Shown: piece by piece, positions 1 to 13,300 of the stretch
How positions within the stretch are numbered: position 1 is the first letter of the stretch
Layout of the letters: each line of letters opens with the position of its first letter
Source of the DNA: Lanius collurio
Lineage: Eukaryota > Chordata > Aves > Passeriformes > Laniidae
Direction of reading: 5' to 3'
Assembly: GCA_020086605.1 (NCBI GenBank)
Contig: JACBWW010000004.1
Coordinates: 30,259,986 to 30,323,985 of the forward strand
DNA: 64,000 bases
Position numbers and translations under genes: made by a program
Notes under the pieces: generated by a model
The model's database searches: none
Seen by the model: the letters and a program-made list of their open reading frames with translations, nothing else
What the model was told of the DNA's origin: nothing

Positions 1-1197
1 CATTTCCACTTGGGATTATCTGTCTCAAGGTAAATAAGGCTTTAGGTGTAGTGAATCCACACACTGACACCTTCCTGGCATATCCTTCACTAGAGAACAC
101 CCTTGTTCTTTGTTCACCAACACTGCTTGCTACCACTTGCCAGGGGAAATCAAGTTTGATGATGATATTACTGATATTATCATTATTATTTTTTAAGAAA
201 CTCACAACTTTTGTTTTTTAAAAAGCTCATAATGCTGCAGATCAAGATGAATAAACTTGTAGCTGTGTTGGAGAAAACGCTGCTATTTACCATGGGTATT
301 GTTAAGTACTTGATGTTTTTAAGCACGTATTCTACTTAAAAGGAGCATTTTTAGAAGTGCAGAATGTATGTAGAAGTATGTGTAAAAACTCATAACTGGG
401 AGAGATTCTTCTAAAATACTGACCTTGGACTCTGAGAAGACAATTACCTACCTAACAGGCTGAACACCCTCTAGACCTCCACGGTTATCTCCTAGAAAAA
501 TAAAAAGTTTTATTGGCAAAGTGCACTACTCTGAGTGTCCATGTAAAATGAGTGATTTGAATTCCATTCACTTTAGTCAGGTTTAGTTTAATAAGTATTC
601 TTCTTGTACATCTATGCAGTTTCCACATTCACAGCCAGCAATGTTTAAGATAATATTATGTCAGGAGATTTTTTTTGCTATGTCTTCAATTAGAAAATGT
701 TTATTTCACTCAGCTTTGATAAGAAATATGTGTGGTGGTTGTACTGGGTAAAATGGGTTCATTTAAGTGATCTAAGTGATTTAAGTAGACTTTTGTCTGG
801 CCTCGCATTGAATGCCATTGAAGGAAATGTGGGTCTTCAGTCTGTTAAACCTCTTGTCAGCAGGTCTCACACATTTAGAGATCCAGTGCCAATACCCTGT
901 GAAAATGAACTGTCTGCTGTTTCAATGCTCTGATGTAGTGCTGTTTGGCCGTGGGGACACAATACAGTTCAGGTTGTTCTAACAAAAGTCAGGATGGTGG
1001 CAGCTGGTTTTTGATGAAGCCTTAATGGTTTATGCCAGGCAGGAATGGACCCCCACTTCCTCACCTGTGTTTTGTCACAATGTGCCTGTTTTTGGCTAAT
1101 GGTAGTGTTGAAAAAATTGCAGTGTAAAATCAGGCTACATGTTTTCTTAGCTTATAGCACTGCTCCTTTCAGTCCATGGTTGTGTTCTGTGTTGCAG
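1..1197 (+). other. SIPA1L1 intron (3' part)
   Basis: This is AT-rich intronic sequence upstream of the first recognised exon. It contains short simple stretches, such as the ATT-rich segment near 156-195 and small AAGTGATYTA repeats near 764-788. I find no coding exon and no recognisable mobile element. Confidence 0.6.
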
Positions 1198-1316
1198 AGC
1201 CAACGTGCCATCTCCCAGCAGTCTCAAAAGTGTTGCCTTCCTTCAGAGAGAGCCCCAGTGGAAGACTGATGAGACAGGATCCCGTGGTACACTTGTCTCC
1301 AAATAAGCAGGGTCAT
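1198..1316 (+). CDS. SIPA1L1: SIPA1L1 coding exon a (first in window)
   Basis: This 119-bp exon follows a pyrimidine-rich tract ending in TTGCAG and stops before GTAAGT. Two bases complete a split codon, then 39 codons follow and end in phase 0. The peptide includes [19 protein letters not shown] and then [11 protein letters not shown], which runs straight into [11 protein letters not shown] of the next exon. The correct frame does not give a long ORF because it is closed on both sides, so a simple ORF scan misses it. It belongs to the low-complexity linker after the PDZ domain. I see no convincing further exon upstream between positions 1 and 1197. Confidence 0.87.
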
Positions 1317-4300
1317 GTAAGTTATCCTTAAAAAGGATTTTAATTTAATTTAATTTTGTTTAATGTCTCACTTTTGCTCCACCAGCTCTTGATTTCAAAA
1401 GTGTTGTTCAAAGTTATATTTAGAGTGTCAGTTAAAAAAGGGAAAGAAAAAATTCCCGTTCCCTATGAGAACATGGAGGAAGCAGTAGTGCAGGCCTGTT
1501 GTTACCTAAATCCTACAGCACAGCATATTGAAATATTTATTAGTTAATAAAGATTTGCTGCCAGTTGAACAGCAACTTCTTGTCTGTTATCTTGTGGGAA
1601 GTAAAGGATTTGTAGAAATTTGCAAAGCTATTCCTAGACCTCACATGTAAGTCTTAGAGTTTAACTAATACGTCTTCTAATGCAATGCCCAGAAAGCTGC
1701 TGCTCTGAGACAGAATAATGATTTTGGTTTTGTATTTTTTCCATTTTAATAACGTACCTTGGACACTTGGAAGTCTGTCTGAAAGGTCTCCTGGAATCTT
1801 GCTGAAAAAACCTACTTGTTTTATTTGTTTTGAAATTCTAAATGGTAAATTCTGCCTTTCTGTCTCTGCAGAGTTAACTGTTCATGCTTTTGTGGAGACT
1901 GTCACTTCCCAGTTTACATACAGAGATAGATAAATACAGTACTGTTCATACATTTAAAATGTCTTGAAAATTACTGAACTCACTGTAAAAAATGAAGCAC
2001 CCTTTAAACTTTACTCAGTAAGCTGTATCGCTTGTTTTTTATTTGTGCAACAAGCTAAAATACAGAGTTGTGTTGCATGATGTTACTGAAAGTATTACTT
2101 GCATTTATTGAGATGTGAGAAAGCCTTTAATTGGTTCCAAGTCTTTGCTCCTGCTTGCCAGCATTATTCTTTCAAAGCAATTGGCAGTGTTGCTTTCAGA
2201 TTATTAATTCGTACCAACACATACTTATTACTTAAAAAAGAAAACACCAAAGAAACCCGAACAGTAACACACCTGTCTTAGGAGCACAGACTAGATTTTA
2301 AATTTAGATTGACCTCTTTTTCATGAGATTTATTTGACTGGATAGTGATGTAATACAAAACTCATTAGCTTGAGTGCAAAGTGCAACACTGGAGTTACTA
2401 ATGCTTGCATTATTCTGGTTTAGTCATCGTTAAAGTAAATCTTTATTATGTAGACAGATGGATGAGGGAGTGATGAAGTTCTTAATGAAGAAAAGTAACT
2501 TTAATTGGAGATAACTAGGAGTCCAGATCAACTTCGTATTCCCCCATTTTCCTGTCAGTTCTTGCTTAGGTATATTAAAAAACATGGATGCTGATGATTT
2601 CTTGTTTTCAATATGCATCTGTTCTCTATTTCCTTCTGAAAACAGAAGCAGTATCTTTTTTTTTATATTTGTCTGTCTGTTCAGTCAAACTCCAAGGACA
2701 GACAAATAGGAAACTTTTAAGTCTCCGTTCCATCAATTCCCTTTTTCCCAGGCCATGTGGTCATCCAACAGATCTGTTCCCTACTGCTTCAGTTCTGATT
2801 CTGTAGATGATCAGAACTTAGATGCATTCCACAGAATTCAAATGACTATAAATACCTCAAAGATAGATGAGCTACTAAGCAATAAGTGTATGACAAGTAA
2901 TTTTTCTTAAAATGGGGTATTCCACCACTATGAAATTGAGGACATTCAGTTTCTTTGTAATAGTGGGCTGTAACCAAGGACAGGACATACAAACCAGCCA
3001 GGCACTGGCATGCCCTAATGGGATAATTTAAAAGCATTACATTAAAACTTCTTTTCATGCAATTCTGCTTTTTGGAAAACAATTTCACTTTAGTTAAATG
3101 GTGTTTCACTGGTCATTTGCAAAGGAAACTCCTGCTGAGGAGAAAAGACATCCATCTGCCAAGAGGAGGAAGAGCAGTGGTTATGTTCTTCTTTGACTTT
3201 TTGATAGGCAATTGGATTACTAAAATAACATGCACTTTCTGTGGATTAGTTATGTTTCGTGTTCTAAAACATGCAATCTTAAAATTAGAGTGTTTTTAAT
3301 TATCATAGTTATAAACCAAGTCAAAGTCTCCATAGCTCAGCCAGTTTCATTGGGCTGGGCTGAGCAGAACTATGCTCAAAAGGAACCCCACTGCAAGATA
3401 TTTTTGGACAAAATACAAATAACTCAGGCTTTCCCTGGCTTCCAAATCCATACGAAAAGTTTTTTTATGTGCACTCGGAACAGAGGATGGGCATTGTGTT
3501 GGAATTAAATTTTTAGAGCTTATTAGTCTCCTCAGTGTATCTATCCAATACCTCCAGGTAGGAGAGCTCCTATTATGCAGTGGTGGCTTTTGTAACCTTT
3601 ATTTCCTCCTCTCCATTGCCATAATTTTGTTGTTCTGTAGTCTGACAGTCACTATTCCAGCCATTCCAGCAGCAATACACTCTCCAGCAATGCCTCCAGT
3701 GCTCACAGCGATGAGAAATGGTATGACAGTGGAGAGCGCACGGAATCGGAGCTGAACAGCTACAACTACCTTCAAGGGACTTCAGCTGACAGCGGCATAG
3801 ACACCACTTCCTACGGACCCAGCCATGGCAGCACCGCCTCCCTGGGAGCGGCGACATCTCCCCGGACAGGGCTGACCAAGGAGAAAGTGGCACCACTGTG
3901 GCACAGCTCCAGCGAAGTGGTCTCCATGGCAGACAGGACATTAGAAAAGGACAGCCACATGGACCGGAAAGCTGAATCTTCACTCAGCCTGGATATTCAC
4001 AGCAAGAGTCAGCCAGCCTCCAACCCTCTCACAAGGGAGAACAGTGCTTACAGTCTAAGTGATGCTGTCTCACATACAAGGTAATTTTCACCTCTTGTAT
4101 GACTGACCCCGCCACACTCATTTTCCCATTCTCACTCTCTAACCTATCAAAAGCGAGAAGAGAATGTTGAAGAGAAGGTGTTCTACTTACTTTAATCAAT
4201 GTTTTGAAAAATTTCACTGTGTAGAACGCTTGAAAATTAAGACCACCTTTAGTCTTTGCATCTGCTACTGCTTATAGTATTAAAAGTCTTATGGAGCATA

Positions 4301-7300
4301 TTCTGTACTAAACTGCTGCTCCTAAACTATCCGTAAGACAGACGTGTCTGATGTGTTCATGGGGGAATATCTTGCAACAACTGCAGTTCATATGTGAATC
4401 AGAAAGAAGATCAGTCCATGTTATTAATGAACAGTTTAATATGGGGTTCATTTATATTCTTGCAAGTACCAGTTTCAGATGTTTTGCAATTTTGCCCCTG
4501 GTCTTTGTTTAGAAATCTGCTTGCAGTTGGTATGATCAATACTGAGAGCAAGTTGCTTGGGAGTGCTAGCATGTAGATCTTAATCTCATTCTGCTGCAAG
4601 CTTTGTTGGTATGACGTTACAGTCCCCTTCCCTCTCTCCCTCAGTTTTGCCGTCTGTAAAACTGGCAATATCAAGTATGTTTGTAATATGCTTGAACACC
4701 TCAAATGGAAGATAACCACTTTACAAGTTAATTGGTGCTGCTAGAAGCAGAAAATATTTTAGACCATTTTCCTAACCCATTTTCCAAGAAGTATTCAGTA
4801 TACTTTTGAAAAATATTCCTACTCTGTCATACTAGCAACAAGAAAAAAAAGCATAGGCCTTTCAGGGAAAGATGTGGGATCATCATAGTTTGTTGGTCTT
4901 GTGGAGCCTGACTGTTGCATTTTTATTCTTAAGGCACATCTGTTTTGAGAATGTAGCTAAAATACCTGCAGACTGAAAGTCTAAAGCAGTTTCTGGTAAT
5001 TGTCTTGAGCAAAGCTACTGTGCAAGACTAGATGTTTATGAGAACAATTCACTAACTCCTCATACAGAAGCTGCAAATAAGGGGTTATCATAGAGACTGC
5101 AATGGTCTCCATGTACTTCATTATGGTAATTCTGATTTAGGTAATCCATTAATGGTGGTCTCACTCTGGTTTACTGCCTCTCTTCATTGGCCATTTTTGG
5201 CACCAAAGCTCACACTCGATTGATAGAAATCCCACCCAGGTGTTTGAGACTGGTGTGTTTCCAGTAGCTGTGCATGCATGAAGGACTTGAGCAAGTCTGG
5301 AGAAAACATTCTGCAGAGGGGCTTACTTAGATTCTTGGTATGTTAGCGTGTGCCCCTTTTTTGAAGATAAAAAGTGTGTGTAATAGTTGCCTTTTATTTT
5401 AAGATAAGGATGTTGTTGTGCATTTTTTAACATTCAGTAAATTTACCATGTGTCCTGCAGTACTTGTCTGAATGTAACTGGCGGTGACATTAAGTGTTGA
5501 GATTCTTACACAAAATGATGATTGCAATAAAGTCAGCAGCATTTTCATCCAGAAAGATTTTTGCTGAAGTGACTTAAAGAATTCTGGAAAATGTATGTAA
5601 CGCTTGGAAGCTTTATTGTGAAGCCCAATGGAATGGCATCTTTGTTCATCTGAGGTTCTGGTTTCTCCTTTGAGCACCAAATAGGGTTAGTTCGCTAGAA
5701 AAACTGAGACAATTTTGTAGAAAGCAACACTTAGCAGAGCAGGCACACCCTGACAGCTCTCATCTTCCATGGATATACTTTGCAACTGGACTGCAAGCTG
5801 AAGTCTAGTTTGTTGTCTCATTATTTATTATAAGATTGTGTTTCCAAACACGATGTTTTCTCCAGTTGGCTTGGATTAATTGGTACAATGTTTCTCTAAT
5901 GGTATTGGAATTATTCTCTCCTTGTAATTTTGGGGCTGTCACTGAAATTTCCAGATAAAGGTTTCCTGGGCTTTATTCTGGAGAAAACAGTTGAGGTTTC
6001 TTTTTGCCAAGTTTCATTTTAAACTCAGATGTTAATAATGCAACTCTTCCCAACAAGGTGTAGTAGCAGTTTATAGAACATGTGGGGCACGATACTTGAG
6101 AAATGCAGCAGTGCTTGCACATACATCGTTTCTTGTGGTGGATTAAAACCAGATTTCTCATGTTCCTTCTTTACTATTTCTTATTTTTGAAGACTACAGA
6201 AGCATGTGTTTGATGCCTCCCAATAAAACAAAGGCACAGTCTGGGATAAAATGCTTTGGTTTTGTTTCTTGTGGCATCCTCGGTGGTTGCGCACTGAACA
6301 GCCCTGGGTCATCCAGCTGTTTGCTCCCAACTTTCTCATTGCTCCCTCTGTGGAGGCACAACAGCTTGGAGCTGGAGGTTGGGTAAACTGGCACTTTCAA
6401 AAGACAAGGACAGATTATGGAGGTTATTATAAAGATGCCTGCTTCAAGGAGGTGAAGGAGGGGAGATGAAAGAAAGGTTCTGAACAGGCTACTTTTCATG
6501 AGAAATGAACAGCTTAATTGGTGTGTTTCTCTATCAGTTTCTAAATTGCTACCCTTTGTTGCTTCTCACTTTTTTATCTATTGCCTGTAGATGCCATAAT
6601 GTCTGTAATGTCTTTAAAGTCGGGTTTCTGAGCAAGAAGAAAAGAAATATAGCCCTAAAAAGATCTCTGTGACAAAAGAAAAGAAAATAACTACAAATTA
6701 GACTGTTTGTGTCTGTAGAAGACAAGAGTGATAATTACTGCTCAGATCATTTAATGGTGCATAAAAGAACTTGTACCTGAGAACTGGTGGCAAAATGTAA
6801 ATTATAGTGATTAACTTTTACAGCAGAGCTTCTGGCTGGGTTTTATTTTTCTTTTCCACCCCCATTCCCTAAGTCTTTCCTGATGATTGTGCAGATTTCT
6901 CATAGCATCCCAGGAGAACTGCATTATGTAGGCCAGTAATTATACAGAATCATTATAGCTGAATGTCATTAAATGAAGCAGTATATGCTGATGGCATGAA
7001 TTCCTTACAAAAAAAATTAAACCAAACTTTTATTTCTACCTAAGCGATACAGTTTCTTATAATCTTCTTACCAAAATTAAAAGGGTAATTTTGGCTATTT
7101 GTAATCAAGTACATGTTTCATTACTTCTGATAATTTTAAGATACTTAAAATATTATTTATTGTAGACTGCTTTTATGAATGGCTCATCTGTAATTTTTCC
7201 AGACAGTCATGTAGTATTTGAATGTTTTCATAATTCAGTCCTTGGTGTCTCAATAACTGAGGTGGAAGATAGGGGACCAATAGTAATCATCTCTGTGTCC

Positions 7301-10300
7301 TGAGAAAGGGGACTGAATCTCTTCCAGATAAAACTAAGCTGGTCTAGGTATCTGTTACAGTATGATGAATTCTCTGCATGCTTCCTGGTGTCAAATATGC
7401 TAATAGCATCCCATCACTACCATAGTGCTCCAGCTCTGATTTAGTTTTCCTAGACTTTTTCCAAAGCCTTTTGCTTTCCAATTAACAAGTGTGTCTCTTT
7501 GCCTGTCAGTATCTTGTTGGCCTGTCTGTGTGCACTGGTAGGGTGAAAAGCTTCAGTTATATTCACAGTTCTGTCTGTACTCCCGAAGCAGAATAGCCTC
7601 TCAAAAATACTTTACTGTAAAAACCACAGCTCAAAATATGCAATGTACCTTAAAGAAAACTTTATTTAAAACTGTATGCTAATTTTACTTGAATTTACCA
7701 GGCCACTCTTGACATCTATTATATGATGCATATTATAATAAATATTCAAGTAATAATACTTAAAATGCACAATGTATATTTATAGTGTTATATAATAAAT
7801 ATTATATATGCATATGCATCTCATATAAGTTTTATGTCAGGCATAATCAATATCAGTTTTTACTTTCTCCCCAGTAACTTTAAAGATCAACACCATTAGC
7901 CTATCTAGGGGCTGTTATTGGTTTTAATTAACAAACTATTTTCTCACAACTAGCACTTCCTTGAGAAATACCTAATGGGTTAAAGAATTCTAAAATGTGG
8001 ACAGAGATTCCTTTCTCCTTTTTCCCTACACTGAAGCAAAAAGACTTTTCTTCTTCTTGACTATATTTAGAAGGGGTAAAAATGGCAGTTTATGCTGTGG
8101 TAGTGATACCTCACAGATGGGCTGGTTTACTCAGCATGTGTAGGAGATTTTTTTCCATATTGGAAGAGACAAAGGGGGAATGAAGAAAAATTTACTGCCT
8201 ATTCTCCTAGCTCCTTATTTTCTCTGCATTCTTACTATAAATTATGCTTGCTTGTATCTGTTACAAATATGAAGGTTGTGCTGTGCAGCACCAAATATAT
8301 GGCAGGGATGGACAGGTAAATTATCTTCCTGTGTTTTCTCAATCTGCTGTCTTTTGTATATGACTTTCAAATGTACAGATAGAGGGAAGGAAGAAATATA
8401 ATTATGTAATACAAAATCTGTATTACTGTAATTGAATTTGCATGCATGTGGAGAGGTGCATCTTGCCCTGATGTGGTGCCCCTGGGCTTGCAGCAGGCAG
8501 TAGAAGGCTACAGTCCACCCAGGCTCTTCATCAAACTCCCAGCACTTTGCTGCTGGGAATAATGGTGTTTAAATTGAGCCACATGAAAATGAAACATATT
8601 TCAGGGTGATTCTTTAGACTCCCATCTGTTGTCAATGAAGAGAGAGAAGAAACTCCAAAGCATTAATTCTCCCTGCATATCTGAGATACCTAATTTAAGA
8701 CAAGCAGAATCACCTCCTTAGGATATATCTTCATTGACTAGAGCAGGAGCCAGACAAGTGGCACAGATTAGGTAACTGGCTGCTTGAGACTAAATGTGGG
8801 TGGTATTGTTTTTCCAGGTGGTAACATAAATTTAACCTTAAATTCTTTGTTCTGTTTCAGTAAGAGAAATAGATGTGAAAATACGTTGCTTTATTATGTT
8901 ATGAAAAGATTGGTGAAGAATTTTCTGCTAAGCTAAGGAAGAAAAGATTATGACTTTATTTAGCCTTCCAGCTAATTTTTATTTCTCAATCAGAAACCGT
9001 TCTTTACCATGGGGCCATCTGTTTCAAGTTCCTTCACTGCAGTGTTGGATACAGGGATGAAAATGTGGATAAGTTGTGTAGAGAGCTGGTAGAAAACTGG
9101 TCTCCAGATATATAATGCTATTTCAGCATTAAAGCTAGACATAATGTTTTCCTGTTATTGTGCTTATAAATGACTGACCTTTTAAGGCAGTTATAGTAAA
9201 TATTGTGTAAGGCCTAGCACTCCTGATAAGGAAGCAAGTTCCATCAGATTTGAATATCAGCATAACTAAAGAGTATCTTGCATCTAAAGCCCCTCTCCTT
9301 CTCCCATCAATAAGCTGCAGTGGACCATCCGAGCTCCATTTTCTGTTCCTGACAAATGGTGATATCTGTTAGACACCTGCTCTGACTTCTCAATCTAAGT
9401 TTTTTGGTTTTTTCCTTATAAATGCTGCATAACTGCTTTTCAGGTGAAATTCAGAAAGCCCTATTTTCAAAGCTGTATGGGTTTCTTCTTAAGTTTGTTG
9501 TGGGGTCTTAAAGAGATGTTTCTTGTTGTTTAAGTTCCTTCAAAATATGTTTTCTTTTAAAGGCAGGAATTCCAACAAGAATTTGAACTTTGGTTCTGTT
9601 TTTGCTAATTCAACTAAAATCTCATGTATTACTTTTAAGCTGCCTAATGACAATGTACCCTAGATTTCCCATTTTGTGAAGGGTGATTATATCATATACT
9701 TAAAGGTTGCTTACAAAATTTTTCTGTTACTATGTGAGATATTTTTAATGAAAAATTGGTGGAAGGCCCTGAAGAAGAGCAAACTGATTTTGCTACTCTA
9801 ACCATTGTTGATAAGAATAATCTTGTGCCTAGAGTTCTGCTTAAAAATCAGTTAAACAAGACCCATATATACACATTTGAGGCAATTTTTGTTATTCTTA
9901 TGTTCTTCTCCTAGTACCATGAGCTCACGACACTCTGCCAGCCCTGTTGTTTTCACCAGTGCCAGAAGCTCACCTAAAGAAGAGCTCCATTCTGCCACTT
10001 CTCCCCAGCTTGCACCTTCTTTCTCCTCCTCCTCTTCCTCCTCATCTGGTCCTAGGACGTTCTACCCTCGCCAGGGTGCTACTAGCAAGTATCTGATCGG
10101 ATGGAAAAAGCCAGAGGGGACAATAAACTCAGTGGGGTTTATGGATTCAAGAAAGTAAGACTGGTTTTTTTGTTCTCTTGTTTGATCATTTGCTGTAATT
10201 GTAAAAGAAGCATTTTGATCTTTGACAGTTCTCTGTAGAGAAGAGCTCAAGACTATTTAATACAATGCTTCATCTTCTGTAGAACTTAATCTCCAATCTA

Positions 10301-13300
10301 ATCTTCTGGAGTAGGGTTTAAATACTTGATAGCTGGCTAATCTCATTGCCTGTTAACTTGTAAAAGTTGGGGGTTTTTATAATTTCTAGAAAGCTCTATG
10401 GATTTCAGTTCTGTTAAAGCTTTTCTTGGGACTTCTTAAAGATGACTCAAAATGCTATTTGAGCAAATATAAAAAATCCTCTTATTGTAGAGCCTGAGTT
10501 TTACTTAAATCCGTGTAGTAGTACCGTGCATGCTGCGCATTAACTCTGGCATTCCACATTGCCTTGCTAAGATTCCTGCCAGTATCCAGTCTAACTGTCT
10601 TAAAGCTTAAAGCAAGGCAAGATAGCTCAGCATTACTATATGCAGGCATCTCTTTTGGAAGAGAAATTGAGAAAACAACTTACTCGTGAAAATATTGTTA
10701 AGTATGACTCAAAAAGCAAATAGTTCAGAAAGCCTATTTCAAAGTAATTTATTCAAACCTTCTTGACTGTTACTGAGTCAGGCATGGTATCCCTAGATGA
10801 TAGCAATAACTGGCTAACAGAAGGAAATGGTGAAACTTTGTGATAACTACATTATGAAAAGCCAGTTGAAATATTAGGAAACTTGGTGATACGCTACTTT
10901 TGGGCTTTCTGAAGACACATTTTTTTTAGCTTTGTACTGAGTGCATGTTATTTTAATGGATTCCGTCCATTATTGGGAAAATGTGTTACATTAACCTTTG
11001 AATTATTTTATTGTATTGCTAGTTGATGTTTTTAAACAAGCTTATTGCTTCCAAAGGTATCCACTTAGGTGAGTCTCTGCTGTAGTAGTAAAACTTCTCC
11101 CACCCTCTGTGCCCTCAACTTAGTTTTTTTCTTTTAAAAACTTGAGGGTGCTATAATTCTTGTTTCATTCATGCCTCCTGCCTCAGGGCTTTGAGACCTG
11201 AATGTGTCTGTTCCATTTCATTTAAGACGTCACCAGAGTGATGGCAATGAAATGGCCCACCCTCGGCTGCGGGCGTCGGCAAGAGACCTGCGGGCATCCC
11301 CAAAACGAGCATCCAAGTCCACTGTCGAAGAGGAGCTGAAGAAATTGATAGATCTTGATAGCCCAACACCTGAATCCCAGAAGAATTTTAAGGTATGTTA
11401 GAGAGAGAGAGATAGGATCTTTTCTGTTCTCACCCGTAACAGGAAAATAAAATACGAGGCATTCCTTGAATTCTCATCATGGACAGAAAATAATCTGTTT
11501 GTAACTGATTACTCGAGAAATACATTTGGTGAGAAGTTTCATTATTACAGTCTCTGCAGTGTTATTACAACTTTGTGTGCAGATTTAAAGAGAAATATGC
11601 CAAATTGCAAAGACTATTTAGTACTGCTGGGTTATGGAAAATCCTGTAGTGTTGTCTTACATATTTTAACTGTTCTTCTCTGTTTGCATCACTAGACAGT
11701 GACAAACTGACAGTATTGAAACTCCTTGCAAAAAGCACATTTTTATACCTCACTAGTCCTGTTATTAAGAATGATCCCTAAACTTAAGCACATATTTTTG
11801 CAGAATAGTTAGAAACATTTCCTGATGTGTTTCACAATACATTGAATAACGTGTAAGTGCATGTATTAATTTTTAGAATCCTTAATTTGGAAGAGAATGT
11901 CTTGATTTCTAGTCTCCATGTACAGCCAGTGCTTGTCATCCAGAGCCCAAAGTGTTTCCACAGCAACCAGTGCAGAAGAGAGAGCTGTAACTTCTTTTTT
12001 TGCTAGTGGCTTATTAAATCTTGTAAGTGTGGGTTCCGTACACAGATTATTTAAGATGTTGCTTTGAAGGTCAGAGATAAAAAAGCCTTGTTGTTGGCAA
12101 GATACCTTTTCCTTAGGTTTGTGGTAGTTCTGCAGGGGTTTGGGACATGGGTGATGTGAACACTTCCTGTTGGTTGTTTCAAGCAAGAGAATTGTTCTTA
12201 TTCCAAGATATCTTCCTAAGATTGCTGTTTTTCTGCTATGGGGTTAGTGAATCTGTTCTTACCCTGGTCTTTATTTCCTGGTTGCACTTTTGATAAATTT
12301 CAGCAAGTTAACAATGTTCTGTCACACCAATAAATTGCATCTTTTCTGTTTTAAAAGTAACTTAATTCTGCCCACTGTATGACTTAAAGTTGATCTTACA
12401 GAGAAAGTCTTACAGCACAAAATTTTTTGACACTTTAAAAGGGAAAAAAAAAGAAAAAGAATGGTAATGGCCTGCATTAGTTCACTGCACCAAAAATCCT
12501 CCTCCTTTCTGTCTGTTGTCTGACGAAGGCTTTGTTTGCCAGTAGAATTTGTTTCAGGCGGTGATTTTGTGTGTCTTGTGCATCTTTGTGTTATCTCCCC
12601 AGCCTTTCTTATCTTCTTACCTACTATTTGGGCACTGTATCTTCTCAGACAAGTAACTTTGTCTCTTTCCCCTGCTCTGGTACCAGAACTTTTCATTAGC
12701 GAAAAAAAAAAAAAAAAAAAAGGCAGTTCAATCTTCTGCATGCCTTAGGAACAACTGTGTACCAGAAGTTGTAATTTCTGTAGTGTTAATGGGATATGCA
12801 AGTTCATAGTGTGATGGGCAAGTCCTGAATTAGACAACACAGAGGAGAGGATTTGATAATAGAAAATTGGCACGAGAAATAGAAAGTTGGCTTCTTTATT
12901 TACTTATCTTCTGATGATAGCAGGGTTTTTGAAGTAATCTTAATTCTGATTCTTAATCATAAAACAAACATGCCCAGCAATGTTCTCATATTAAAATTTG
13001 TAAGAGCTGTGGGGATTGGCAGGTTGTCTTCCTGTGTGCAGTACCAACAGTCACTTTTCCATGCTCTTCTCCCACCTTGTAGTGTGGGATTTTGATCACA
13101 GGAATAGAATATTGTCTGTTTAAACATATTTTTTCCTCTCTCCGAGAAGAGAGAACTATTTTTATGTGCAAATACGCAACTCTGTTTTTAATTGCTCCTT
13201 TTGGAAAACCCATTTTCTCATTTTTTTGGTTTAAACTCTCTTACAGAGCAAATGAAGCTCTGTAAAAATTTCTCCATGAAAGCCTTTGGACCACATTTCA

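Noticed and set aside
3573..3983. 136-codon minus frame opposite SIPA1L1 exon b
   Set aside because: It is the shadow of the real + strand exon, which has splice sites and family similarity.
12702..12721. A20 run as the tail of a retrogene
   Set aside because: No recognisable mRNA or SINE body upstream and no visible target-site duplication. A simple homopolymer is enough.
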